A DNA stretch of 14,818 bases. Origin: Candidatus Latescibacterota bacterium. GTDB lineage: Bacteria; Latescibacterota; UBA2968; UBA8231. Location: the NCBI GenBank assembly GCA_022825185.1, contig JAJDYK010000066.1, positions 1-14,818 on the forward strand, written 5' to 3'. Made by a program: the position numbers and the translations under genes. Positions 7,554 to 13,580 of this stretch are shown piece after piece; the stretch's first letter is position 1; every line of letters begins with the position of its first letter. The notes below the pieces were generated by a model, which searched no databases, was not told the origin of the DNA, and worked only from the letters and a program-made list of their open reading frames with translations.

Positions 7554-8429
7554 CTAGGTGGGCTGCGCGGCTTTTACCGATCCAAAGGTCGAGTGGCGCA
7601 ATACGGTCTGGGTAGCGTAGATGGAGCCGCCGACTTTGGCTCCGGGCATCGGCATGCTCACGGGCACGTCGGCGACGCGGATGTGGCGGCTCGGCTCGCC
7701 GCGCACGAAGGTCCGGCAGTAGCCCTCCCAATCGGGCGCTGGCACCAAGGGCCAGGAGTCGCCAGCGCAATACTGCAAGAGTAGGAGCCGACGCGGATAG
7801 GGCGAGGTGTTGGGCAGAGAGCCGTGCAGGGCGCGGACGTGGTGGATGGAGATGCCGCCGGCGGCTAGCTCGATCTTTTCGGCGGCAGAGTCGTCGAAAT
7901 CCGCTATGGTCACGGCACCGGCGAAATGGCCGTCGAGGTGGTGGTTGTAGATCGGTCCCTTGTGCGACCCGGGGATGACCAGCAAGCAGCCGTTGGTCTC
8001 GTTCATGTCGTCGATGCACACGCCCACGGCGAGCAGGTCGTCGTTAGTGTGGGGGTAAAAAGCCCAGTCTTGATGCCACTCCACGGGGCTGCCAAACTCG
8101 CCGGATTTCATGTTGAGCTTGTCGCCGTTGGTGCGGATGCGCGGGCCGATTAACTCGGCGACGATGTCCAGAATCCGCTCGTGGTGCAGGGTGCTGCGGT
8201 AAATCTCGTGCTGGGCGACCGGGCTTTTGAGCCGCCGCAGCTTGGGGTTGTCGGGCGCGTGTCCCGGCTCCAAGTCGAATACGGTGTCGCTTTCGGTCGC
8301 AGTGCGCGACTGCTCGACGAATTCGTCGGTGGTCTGCCGCAGTGCCGCTACTTCTCCGGGGGACAATACGCCCTCGACGCCGAGGTAGCCTTTTTCGTGG
8401 TAGCTGGCGATTTGTTCTTGAGTCAGCAT
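7554..8429 (-). CDS. Phytanoyl-CoA dioxygenase (PhyH) family protein
   Basis: A non-haem Fe(II)/2-oxoglutarate-dependent oxygenase of the PhyH family, 291 residues from the chosen start. The iron facial triad is visible as His119 and Asp121 in EWHQDWAFYPH and His202 in RALHGSLPNTS. The Arg of YPRRLLLLQY, about 10 residues later, is the expected 2-oxoglutarate carboxylate ligand. GCLLVIPGSHKGP (about 147-159) is another family hallmark. The N-terminus LTQEQIASYHEKGYLGVEGV is also typical. I chose the ATG at 8429 because GGAG at 8438-8441 sits 8 nt away. The in-frame ATG at 8435, two codons earlier, is only 2 nt from it. The substrate is not predictable, since family members hydroxylate acyl-CoAs, small metabolites and natural products. 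A deleted PhyH copy lies immediately upstream. Confidence 0.9.
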   Translation of the reverse strand: MLTQEQIASYHEKGYLGVEGVLSPGEVAALRQTTDEFVEQSRTATESDTVFDLEPGHAPDNPKLRRLKSPVAQHEIYRSTLHHERILDIVAELIGPRIRTNGDKLNMKSGEFGSPVEWHQDWAFYPHTNDDLLAVGVCIDDMNETNGCLLVIPGSHKGPIYNHHLDGHFAGAVTIADFDDSAAEKIELAAGGISIHHVRALHGSLPNTSPYPRRLLLLQYCAGDSWPLVPAPDWEGYCRTFVRGEPSRHIRVADVPVSMPMPGAKVGGSIYATQTVLRHSTFGSVKAAQPT

Positions 8430-8437
8430 GGACATTT

Positions 8438-8441
8438 CTCC
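8438..8441 (-). promoter_or_regulatory. Ribosome binding site deciding the PhyH start
   Basis: GGAG on the - strand lies 2 nt before one ATG (8435) and 8 nt before a second in-frame ATG (8429). Only the second spacing is efficient, so translation most likely begins at 8429. The site follows directly after the stop codon (8445 to 8443) of the deleted PhyH gene. Confidence 0.5.
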
Positions 8442-8442
8442 G

Positions 8443-8633
8443 TTATTTTAGCCTGAGTATTTCGCGCTGTTGCTCGGGTAATGCCTCGTAGATTTCGTTG
8501 CTGAAGCGCAGGTGCTGTCCGCCCCAGTCGGGCATATATCCTGTGCTGTTGCAATAATATAGGGTCCGGCGAGGGCGACCGGAAGTATTGACTAGCCCTA
8601 CAAGTCGAAGAGGTACTGTTGTTGGGCGTCCAT
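8443..8633 (-). pseudogene. Internally deleted PhyH-family gene (N- and C-terminal ends only)
   Basis: Reading the - strand from ATG at 8633, the frame gives MDAQQQYLFDL, a typical PhyH N-terminus, and then TAG at 8600-8598. Immediately afterwards, in another frame, the sequence reads VNTSGRPRRTLYYCNSTGY, then MPDWGGQHLRFSNEIYEALP, and stops at TAA 8445-8443. This second part resembles the end of PhyH proteins, where N-T-S-x-R-P-R-R after the last iron His is followed by a hydrophobic strand. The metal-binding middle, roughly 200 or more residues, is missing, and the ends meet near 8596-8600. A purine-rich AGGGAAA precedes the ATG, so the 5' signals survive. The intact PhyH gene begins 13 nt downstream, suggesting a former tandem pair with a shared promoter. 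Family assignment rests on motif likeness. Confidence 0.6.
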
Positions 8634-8764
8634 GATGTGTTTCCCTTTGCTGGTGTTGCTGTTTATCATCTCTTTATTTGAATGTGCGCCGACGGTTGGT
8701 ACGCAAGGCAAGAAATTGTCCTGGGGCAAGCAGACGACCGTGCCCGAATGGAGAGCCTGCACTT
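8634..8764. other. Divergent intergenic region between the PhyH remnant and the methyltransferase
   Basis: This region should hold the promoter of the - strand PhyH-LysR run and that of the + strand methyltransferase. It is relatively AT-rich around 8658-8682. I see no pair of hexamers good enough to call a promoter, no convincing hairpin and no repeat. Part of it (8678-8764) can be read in frame with the methyltransferase, but looks non-coding in composition. Confidence 0.35.
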
Positions 8765-9559
8765 GTGACTGATCCAAATTACGACAATTCTTGGTGGCCG
8801 CTGATATACGACCAGTGGAACGAGCTAGGCGACAGGCAGCAGACGCACGAGCGCGAGTTCCAATTCTACAGCATGCAGCTCGCCGGAGAGGCGGGTCCAG
8901 TCCTCGAAGCAGCTTGCGGCACGGGTTCGATTCTGCTCCGCCTTTTGCGCCAGGGCGTTGACATCAAAGGTTTCGATTGCGCCGCAGGGATGCTGGCCGT
9001 TTTGCGGCGCAAGGCAGCGGCCTTGGGGCTGGACGATATCGACTGCCGCGTCTGCTGTCAGGACATGGTTGACTTCTGCTACGACCAGTCCTTTACGGCC
9101 ATCCTAATTCCGGCCAGTTCGTTCATGCTCTTGCCCACACAGGCGGCCCAAATCGCCTGCCTCGAACGCATCCGCGCCCATCTGGCACCTAGTGGGCGGT
9201 TGCTGATGAACTTCTACATTCCGTCGCTTGCCGACGATCTGCTTGCCCACATCGATCCGTCCCCATCGCTGGAGACATTCGGCGAATTCCCCCACCCCCA
9301 AACAGGCCGCCGAATCAGCGTCCGGTTCAAAAAGATCGTCGATCTGGGCGAGCAGACTGAGCACTACCAGTGGTTTTTTACTTACGACGGAGAAACAGCG
9401 GTAGAGTCCATGACGGCGCGGTGGATCTACAAAGAAGAATTTCAGCTATTGCTGCGCCTAGCAGGATTTAGCCGCTGGCAGCTTTTTGGCACCCATGACG
9501 GCCAGCCATACGCAGGTGCAAAAGATATTGGGACGACGTACTGGGTCGTCGATCGCTGA
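8765..9559 (+). CDS. Class I SAM-dependent methyltransferase
   Basis: A Rossmann-fold methyltransferase of 264 residues from the chosen GTG start. Motif I is VLEAACGTGSILLRLL (about 46-61) with the glycine loop Gly52-Thr-Gly54. The acidic end of strand 2 is Asp71 in IKGFDCAAGML, and Asp100 in CQDMVDF lies in the adenine-binding region. LAPSGRLLMNFY (about 140-151) is the strand 5 region. The N-terminus YDNSWWPLIYDQWNELGD matches small-molecule or ubiquinone-type methyltransferases. An in-frame ATG at 8678 would add 29 Arg-rich residues, but it lacks a ribosome site and the extension looks non-homologous. The GTG at 8765 has GGAGAG at 8750-8755, 9 nt away. The substrate is unknown. It stands alone between the divergent PhyH region and the antiporter operon. 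Confidence 0.85.
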   Translation: MTDPNYDNSWWPLIYDQWNELGDRQQTHEREFQFYSMQLAGEAGPVLEAACGTGSILLRLLRQGVDIKGFDCAAGMLAVLRRKAAALGLDDIDCRVCCQDMVDFCYDQSFTAILIPASSFMLLPTQAAQIACLERIRAHLAPSGRLLMNFYIPSLADDLLAHIDPSPSLETFGEFPHPQTGRRISVRFKKIVDLGEQTEHYQWFFTYDGETAVESMTARWIYKEEFQLLLRLAGFSRWQLFGTHDGQPYAGAKDIGTTYWVVDR

Positions 9560-9566
9560 GTGGATC

Positions 9567-9583
9567 GAGGCGATGAACGCCTC
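9567..9583 (+). terminator. Weak hairpin after the methyltransferase gene
   Basis: A perfect 6-bp stem, GAGGCG (9567-9572) with CGCCTC (9578-9583), closes a 5-nt loop 7 nt after the methyltransferase stop. There is no T-run after it, so it is not a classical intrinsic terminator. It might slow or attenuate read-through into the antiporter operon. Confidence 0.25.
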
Positions 9584-9741
9584 TGAAATCGGCTGCTGCC
9601 CGCTCGTTGCTGGTCGCCGAGGCACGCCGCCAAGCCCCGGCCATGTTCTTGCATCCGAACCTGCAAATGCAGAAATTATGTCCGCTCATTGCAAGGAGAA
9701 TCGAGGCTTACTTTGCCAAACGCACCACGCAGAACGCTTAG
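9577..9741 (+). other. Unexplained short open frame, possible C-terminal gene fragment
   Basis: A frame open from 9577 to TAG at 9739-9741 reads with protein-like composition: KSAAARSLLVAEARRQAP, then AMFLHPNLQMQKLCPLIARR, then IEAYFAKRTTQNA. It looks like two amphipathic helices at the end of a larger protein. It is out of frame with the methyltransferase and overlaps the predicted mnhE start by 29 nt. A stop (TGA, 9574-9576) bounds it upstream, and an internal ATG at 9646 would give 32 residues. I do not recognise the family. It could be a relic of a gene displaced at this spot, or chance coding-like sequence. Confidence 0.25.
9694..9698 (+). promoter_or_regulatory. Shine-Dalgarno bearing on the mnhE start
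   Basis: AGGAG lies within AAGGAGAA (9693-9700). It is 14 nt before a TTG at 9713, a long but usable distance. It lies after the only other in-frame upstream start codon (TTG 9689), which it therefore cannot serve. No ATG precedes the first membrane helix in this frame, so a TTG start at 9713 is the best available choice. Confidence 0.35.
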
Positions 9742-10201
9742 TCTTTTCTTTCTACTGTTTTTGATCTGGCTACTTTTGTCAGGCATTTACACGGGTCTGC
9801 TCTTGGGCTTAGGCGTGCTCTCTTGTCTCGTGGTCGTCGCCGTCTGTCGCCGCATGAAGATCGTCGATCCCGAAGGGCATCCCATCCACCTGATCCCCGG
9901 CCTGCTGCGCTATATGCCCTGGTTCCTCTGGGAGGTAACCAAAGCCAATATCGATGTTGCGCGGCGGATCTTGCACCCTCGGTTGCCGATAGCACCCCGC
10001 GTAATCCGAGCCGAGGCAAGCCAAAAGACCCACTTGGGGCAAGTCATTTACGCCAACTCCATCACTCTGACGCCAGGCACGGTCTCCGTTGAGACAGACG
10101 AGGGCACCATCGATGTACACGCCTTGACCCGCGAAACCGCCGAGGACGTGCGCTCTGGGGTCATGGATCGCCGCGTAACCGACATAGAGGGGGAGCGCTA
10201 G
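9713..10201 (+). CDS. mnhE: Na+/H+ antiporter subunit E (MrpE/MnhE)
   Basis: Subunit E of the Mrp-type multisubunit cation/proton antiporter, 162 residues from the TTG at 9713. Two hydrophobic helices open the protein (LSLFFLLFLIWLLLSGIY, then LLLGLGVLSCLVVVAVCRRM). The conserved IHLIPGLLRYMPWFLWEVTK and ANIDVARRIL segment follows, then a soluble domain with the family hallmark YANSITLTPGTVSVETDEG and a C-terminal VHAL segment. Both the upstream TTG at 9689 and the one at 9713 are in frame. 9713 gives the usual N-terminus just before the first helix. This is the first gene of the antiporter operon. Its stop TAG shares a base with the GTG of mnhF. In archaeal membrane-bound hydrogenase the equivalent subunit is MbhA. 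Confidence 0.92.
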   Translation: MPNAPRRTLSLFFLLFLIWLLLSGIYTGLLLGLGVLSCLVVVAVCRRMKIVDPEGHPIHLIPGLLRYMPWFLWEVTKANIDVARRILHPRLPIAPRVIRAEASQKTHLGQVIYANSITLTPGTVSVETDEGTIDVHALTRETAEDVRSGVMDRRVTDIEGER

Positions 10202-10467
10202 TGTTCGCCGCTGCGATGGTCGGGGTATTAGCTACTATGCTGCTGGCCTTAGTACGCGCGCTGAAAGGCCCCACTGTGTACGATCGCGTGCTCGCCGTCA
10301 ATATGTTCGGGACCAAGACCGTGTTGCTGCTATCGGTCATCGGCTTTTTGGCCGGCCGGCCCGACTTTCTCGATTTGGGGCTGGTCTATGCGCTAATCAA
10401 TTTCATCGGCACCATCGCCATCCTCAAATACGTCTCGACCGTTGGCGAGGAGGAGGCCCAAGCCTGA
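10201..10467 (+). CDS. mnhF: Na+/H+ antiporter subunit F (MrpF/MnhF)
   Basis: An 88-residue, three-helix membrane subunit of the Mrp-type antiporter. The hallmark RALKGPTVYDRVLAVNMFGT lies between helix 1 and helix 2, and the third helix contains LVYALINFIGTIAILKY, both as in known MrpF proteins. The start is GTG at 10201, whose G is the last base of the mnhE stop (TAGTG). This 1-nt overlap implies re-initiation by the same ribosome. The length is normal for the family. MrpF packs with E and G at one end of the complex and is needed for assembly. The likely archaeal Mbh counterpart is MbhB. Confidence 0.94.
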   Translation: MFAAAMVGVLATMLLALVRALKGPTVYDRVLAVNMFGTKTVLLLSVIGFLAGRPDFLDLGLVYALINFIGTIAILKYVSTVGEEEAQA

Positions 10468-10781
10468 TGGAAACTCTGCTCTACTTCGCTAGCTGGGTCT
10501 GTCTGCTGTTGGGAGCTGGCTTTTGCTTCGTCGGCGGCGTGGGCCTCCTGCGTTTGCCCGACTTCTACAGCCGCATACACGGCGGCGGCGTTACCGATAC
10601 GTTGGGTGCTGGTTTGGTCCTCTTGGGGCTTATGTTCCAGAGCGGTCTGTCGCTGGCGACTGTCAAGCTGGTAATGATCGGACTGTTCTTGCTGCTGGCT
10701 AGTTCGGTCGCCAGCCACGCCATTGCCCGTGCGGCGCGGCACAGTGGGCTTGCGCCCCAAGGCGCTGGGGAGGAACAGTGA
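10467..10781 (+). CDS. mnhG: Na+/H+ antiporter subunit G (MrpG/MnhG)
   Basis: A 104-residue membrane subunit with three predicted helices (about 4-26, 42-58 and 64-86). The signature RLPDFYSRIHGGGVTDTLGA after the first helix corresponds to the usual RLPDFYxRxHAAGxxDTLG of MrpG. The ATG at 10467 overlaps the mnhF stop by 1 nt (TGATG), and the gene's own stop overlaps the next start by 4 nt (GTGA). The hydrophilic tail (HSGLAPQGAGEEQ) is ordinary. It works with E and F in the ion-translocating assembly. The likely archaeal Mbh counterpart is MbhC. Confidence 0.94.
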   Translation: METLLYFASWVCLLLGAGFCFVGGVGLLRLPDFYSRIHGGGVTDTLGAGLVLLGLMFQSGLSLATVKLVMIGLFLLLASSVASHAIARAARHSGLAPQGAGEEQ

Positions 10782-11749
10782 CTGTCGCGCTAGTTGACAT
10801 CGCGCTGATGACGTTCCTCGCCGTTATCGCCGTGGCCATTATCCAGGTGCGGGACCTTTTTGCTGCGGTGGTGCTCACCGGCATCTTTAGTCTGCTCTCG
10901 GCCTGTATCTTTACCTCGCTCGACGCGGTTGATGTGGCTTTCACCGAAGCGGCGGTGGGTGCTGGCTTGGCGACGGTCCTCTTCTTGGCCGCGCTCTCCT
11001 CGACCGGGCCGAGGGAAAAGACCCGACACCACCACTCTTGGCGTGGCCTCTGCGTCTGCCTCCTAACTGGCGGTGCGCTCATCTATGGCACGCTGGATAT
11101 GCCGCACTTGGGCGATCCCAACGCTCCGGTCCACCAGCACGTGGCCCCGCGCTATATCGCCGAGTCTCCCGAGGAAATTGGCATTCCCAACATGGTCACC
11201 TCTGTGCTAGCCAGCTACCGAGGCTACGATACCTTGGGCGAGGTGACGGTGATCTTCACCGCTGGGTTGGCCGTGTTGTTGCTGTTGCGCGGCAGCGGCA
11301 CTAGACTGGATGCAGCCGCCGACCAAGCAATGCGACACGCGATGATCCTCCGCGTCGTCTCCAAGCTCTTCATCCCGCTGATTCTGCTCTTTGCGCTCTA
11401 CGTGCAGTTCCACGGCGACTTCGGTCCCGGTGGCGGGTTCCAGGCGGGTGTGATCTTTGCCGCGGCCTTTGTTCTGTACGCCCTGATCTACGGAGTTGAG
11501 GAGGCGCGCCGGGTGGCTCCTGCGGGCCGCGTCCAAGTCTTTTTTGCCTTGGGGCTCCTGCTCTACATCGGCACGGGCGTGGCCTGCCTGTTGGCCGGGG
11601 GCAATTTTCTCGAATACAAGGTGCTGGCCAGCGATCCCACCCATGGCGAGCACTATGGCATTTTGCTGATTGAGCTAGGGGTTGGCATTACCGTGGCCGC
11701 GGTCGTAATCAGCATCTTCTGCCACTTTGCCAGCCGGGGGCGACCATGA
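10778..11749 (+). CDS. mnhB: Fused MbhD-MbhE-MnhB antiporter subunit
   Basis: A 323-residue membrane protein that joins domains usually found on two chains. Residues 1-78 are a DUF4040/MbhD-like unit, normally part of the C-terminal end of MrpA, with DVAFTEAAVGAGLATVLFLA and Glu57 in a membrane helix. Residues about 88-172 are the MbhE-like unit, with VTSVLASYRGYDTLGEVTVI. Residues about 186-318 are MrpB, with VQFHGDFGPGGGFQAGVIFA as its hallmark. In canonical MrpA the first two units follow a NuoL-like domain on the same chain, but here they lead into MrpB. The GTG at 10778 is preceded by GGGGAGGA and overlaps the mnhG stop (GTGA). Its own stop overlaps the mnhC ATG (ATGA). In archaeal Mbh these correspond to MbhD, MbhE and MbhF. 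Confidence 0.9.
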   Translation: MTVALVDIALMTFLAVIAVAIIQVRDLFAAVVLTGIFSLLSACIFTSLDAVDVAFTEAAVGAGLATVLFLAALSSTGPREKTRHHHSWRGLCVCLLTGGALIYGTLDMPHLGDPNAPVHQHVAPRYIAESPEEIGIPNMVTSVLASYRGYDTLGEVTVIFTAGLAVLLLLRGSGTRLDAAADQAMRHAMILRVVSKLFIPLILLFALYVQFHGDFGPGGGFQAGVIFAAAFVLYALIYGVEEARRVAPAGRVQVFFALGLLLYIGTGVACLLAGGNFLEYKVLASDPTHGEHYGILLIELGVGITVAAVVISIFCHFASRGRP

Positions 11750-12102
11750 GTTCGTTCCTCGGTCTGTACAACTACTGGATCGTCATTTTCCTGATGATGG
11801 CCGGCTTCTACAACGTCATTGCCCGCGGCAATCTGATCCGAAAGCTGGTCGGCCTCAATATCTTCCAGACCTCGGTTTTTTTGCTCTACATTAGCATGGG
11901 CAAAGTCGAGGGGGGGACTGCGCCAATCCTCGCCGAAGGCGTGACGGCGTACTCCAATCCACTGCCCCACGTCCTCATCCTCACCGCCATTGTAGTAGGC
12001 ATCGCTACTACTGCGGTGGGATTGGCGCTGGTGGTGCGCATCCGCGCGGCCTACGGGACCATTGAAGAAGACGAGATCCAACGCCGGGAAGAGGGGTCGT
12101 GA
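11746..12102 (+). CDS. mnhC: Na+/H+ antiporter subunit C (MrpC/MnhC, NuoK-like)
   Basis: A 118-residue, three-helix subunit homologous to complex I NuoK. The hallmark ARGNLIRKLVGLNIFQTSVF leads from helix 1 to helix 2, and PLPHVLILTAIVVGIATTAV forms helix 3 as in MrpC. The C-terminal tail IEEDEIQRREEGS is acidic. The start ATG overlaps the preceding stop (ATGA), and its stop overlaps the GTG of mnhD (GTGA). NuoK-like subunits sit between the antiporter-like channels and the small subunits and help carry protons laterally. The Mbh equivalent is MbhG. Confidence 0.94.
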   Translation: MSSFLGLYNYWIVIFLMMAGFYNVIARGNLIRKLVGLNIFQTSVFLLYISMGKVEGGTAPILAEGVTAYSNPLPHVLILTAIVVGIATTAVGLALVVRIRAAYGTIEEDEIQRREEGS

Positions 12103-13580
12103 GCGCCGCCCATCTACCCGCCCTGCAGATCGTCTTGCCGCTGGTCGCTGCGCCGCTCTGCCTATTGCTGCGCCCGCGGCACTTGCTATGGCCGTTTGTC
12201 GTGGCCGTCGGTTGGGGTACGCTGGCGCTGGCCGCGCTGCTGTTGCAGCAAGTCCTGTCCTACGGTCCCATCTCCTATGCCTTGGGCGGCTGGAGCGCAC
12301 CTTGGGGCATTGAGTTCCGGGTAGATGTCCTCAATGCGTATTTGATTCTACTGGTGGCGCTAATCGGTGCCGTGGTCTTGACCTACGCCCCGGCGAGTGC
12401 GGCGCGCGAAGTCGAGGCAGAGCGCCGCCCGTATTTCTGCGCGATCTTTCTGCTTTGTCTCACTGGCTTGCTGGGCATTGCCATTACTGGCGACGCTTTT
12501 AACGTCTTCGTGTTTATGGAGATCTCGTCGCTTTCGGCGTATGGGCTGATTAGTCTTGGCCGGGATCGCCGCGCCCTTATGGCGACGTATAACTACCTGA
12601 TCTTAGGCACGATTGGCGCGACCTTTATTCTGATCGGCATCGGCCTGATGTACGCGATGACCGGCACGCTCAACATGGCCGATCTCGCCGTGCGTATCAA
12701 AGCTGTCGCCGACACCCGCACCATCCACGTGGCCTTTGCCTTTATCAGCGTCGGCTTCACACTCAAGATGGCGCTTTTTCCGCTGCATATCTGGTTGCCC
12801 AATGCGTACACGTACGCGCCTTCGGCCGTTACTGCCTTTATCGCGGCGACTGCGACTAAGGTCGCAGTGTACGCCTTTCTGCGCTTTGTCTTTACGATTT
12901 TTGGCGCGGACTTTGCCTTTGGGACCATGCACCTCGATGTCCTGTTCTTGCCACTGGTGCTCTTGGGCATTTTCATCGCCTCAGCCGTGGCTATCTACCA
13001 GACCGATCTCAAGCGGCTTTTGGCCTATTCGAGCGTGGCGCAGATCGGCTATGTGATGCTCGGCGTTAGCTTGGGATCGGCCACTGGGCTGACGGCCGGG
13101 ATCGTCCACCTGTTCAATCACGCGCTGATGAAGGCGGCGCTCTTTCTGGTCGCTGGCTGTATCTTCCTCCGCATTAATTCCCTGCAATTGGCCGACCTTA
13201 GCGGGTTGGGCAAGCGCCTGCCGCTGACTTCGTGCGCCTTTGTCCTCGCCGGCTTGGGGCTAGTTGGCGTGCCGTTTACCGTGGGCTTTATCAGCAAGTG
13301 GTACTTGATTTTGGGCGCGCTGGAGCGCGGTTGGTGGCCAGTGGCCGCACTGGTAGTGATCAGTTCGCTGCTGGCGCTGGTCTATATCTGGCGCTTTGTC
13401 GAAATCGCCTATTTCCGCCCGGTGCCCGAAGATGCTGAGCACGTCGCCGAAGCTCCCCTCTCGATGCAGATTCCCGTGTGGCTACTCATCGCGCTTACCA
13501 TTGGTTTTGGGGTACAGACCTCGCTGACGGCTGGGGTCGCCCGCAAGGCGGCGCATTGGCTCTTGGGAGTTGCTCCATGA
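12099..13580 (+). CDS. mnhD: Na+/H+ antiporter subunit D (MrpD/MnhD, proton-channel family)
   Basis: A 493-residue, roughly 14-helix antiporter-like subunit of the NuoL/M/N and MrpA/D family (Proton_antipo_M). The charged residues of the proton path are present: Glu141 in VFMEISSLSAYGL, Lys223 in FTLKMALFPLHIWLP, Lys254 in ATATKVAVYA, Lys345 in NHALMKAALFLVAG and Lys400 in GFISKWYLILG. The SAVTAFIAATATKVAVY and LLAYSSVAQIGYV segments are typical of the discontinuous-helix region. The GTG at 12099 overlaps the mnhC stop (GTGA), and the stop overlaps the next ATG (ATGA). It acts in the cytoplasmic membrane. The Mbh equivalent is MbhH. Confidence 0.94.
   Translation: MSAAHLPALQIVLPLVAAPLCLLLRPRHLLWPFVVAVGWGTLALAALLLQQVLSYGPISYALGGWSAPWGIEFRVDVLNAYLILLVALIGAVVLTYAPASAAREVEAERRPYFCAIFLLCLTGLLGIAITGDAFNVFVFMEISSLSAYGLISLGRDRRALMATYNYLILGTIGATFILIGIGLMYAMTGTLNMADLAVRIKAVADTRTIHVAFAFISVGFTLKMALFPLHIWLPNAYTYAPSAVTAFIAATATKVAVYAFLRFVFTIFGADFAFGTMHLDVLFLPLVLLGIFIASAVAIYQTDLKRLLAYSSVAQIGYVMLGVSLGSATGLTAGIVHLFNHALMKAALFLVAGCIFLRINSLQLADLSGLGKRLPLTSCAFVLAGLGLVGVPFTVGFISKWYLILGALERGWWPVAALVVISSLLALVYIWRFVEIAYFRPVPEDAEHVAEAPLSMQIPVWLLIALTIGFGVQTSLTAGVARKAAHWLLGVAP

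Noticed and set aside
8678..8764. 29-residue N-terminal extension of the methyltransferase from the ATG at 8678
   Set aside because: No ribosome site precedes it and the Arg/Pro-rich extension does not look like the family's N-terminus. It remains possible, so it is noted as an alternative start.
9655..9672. Short palindrome-like TGCA repeats (CTGCAAATGCAG) before mnhE
   Set aside because: The stem is five base pairs with a 2-nt loop and no further symmetry. It is too short to call an operator or terminator.
11653..12300. 215-residue - strand frame across mnhC and the start of mnhD
   Set aside because: It is a shadow on the opposite strand of well-supported membrane protein genes, with Arg/Ala/His-rich low-complexity composition.
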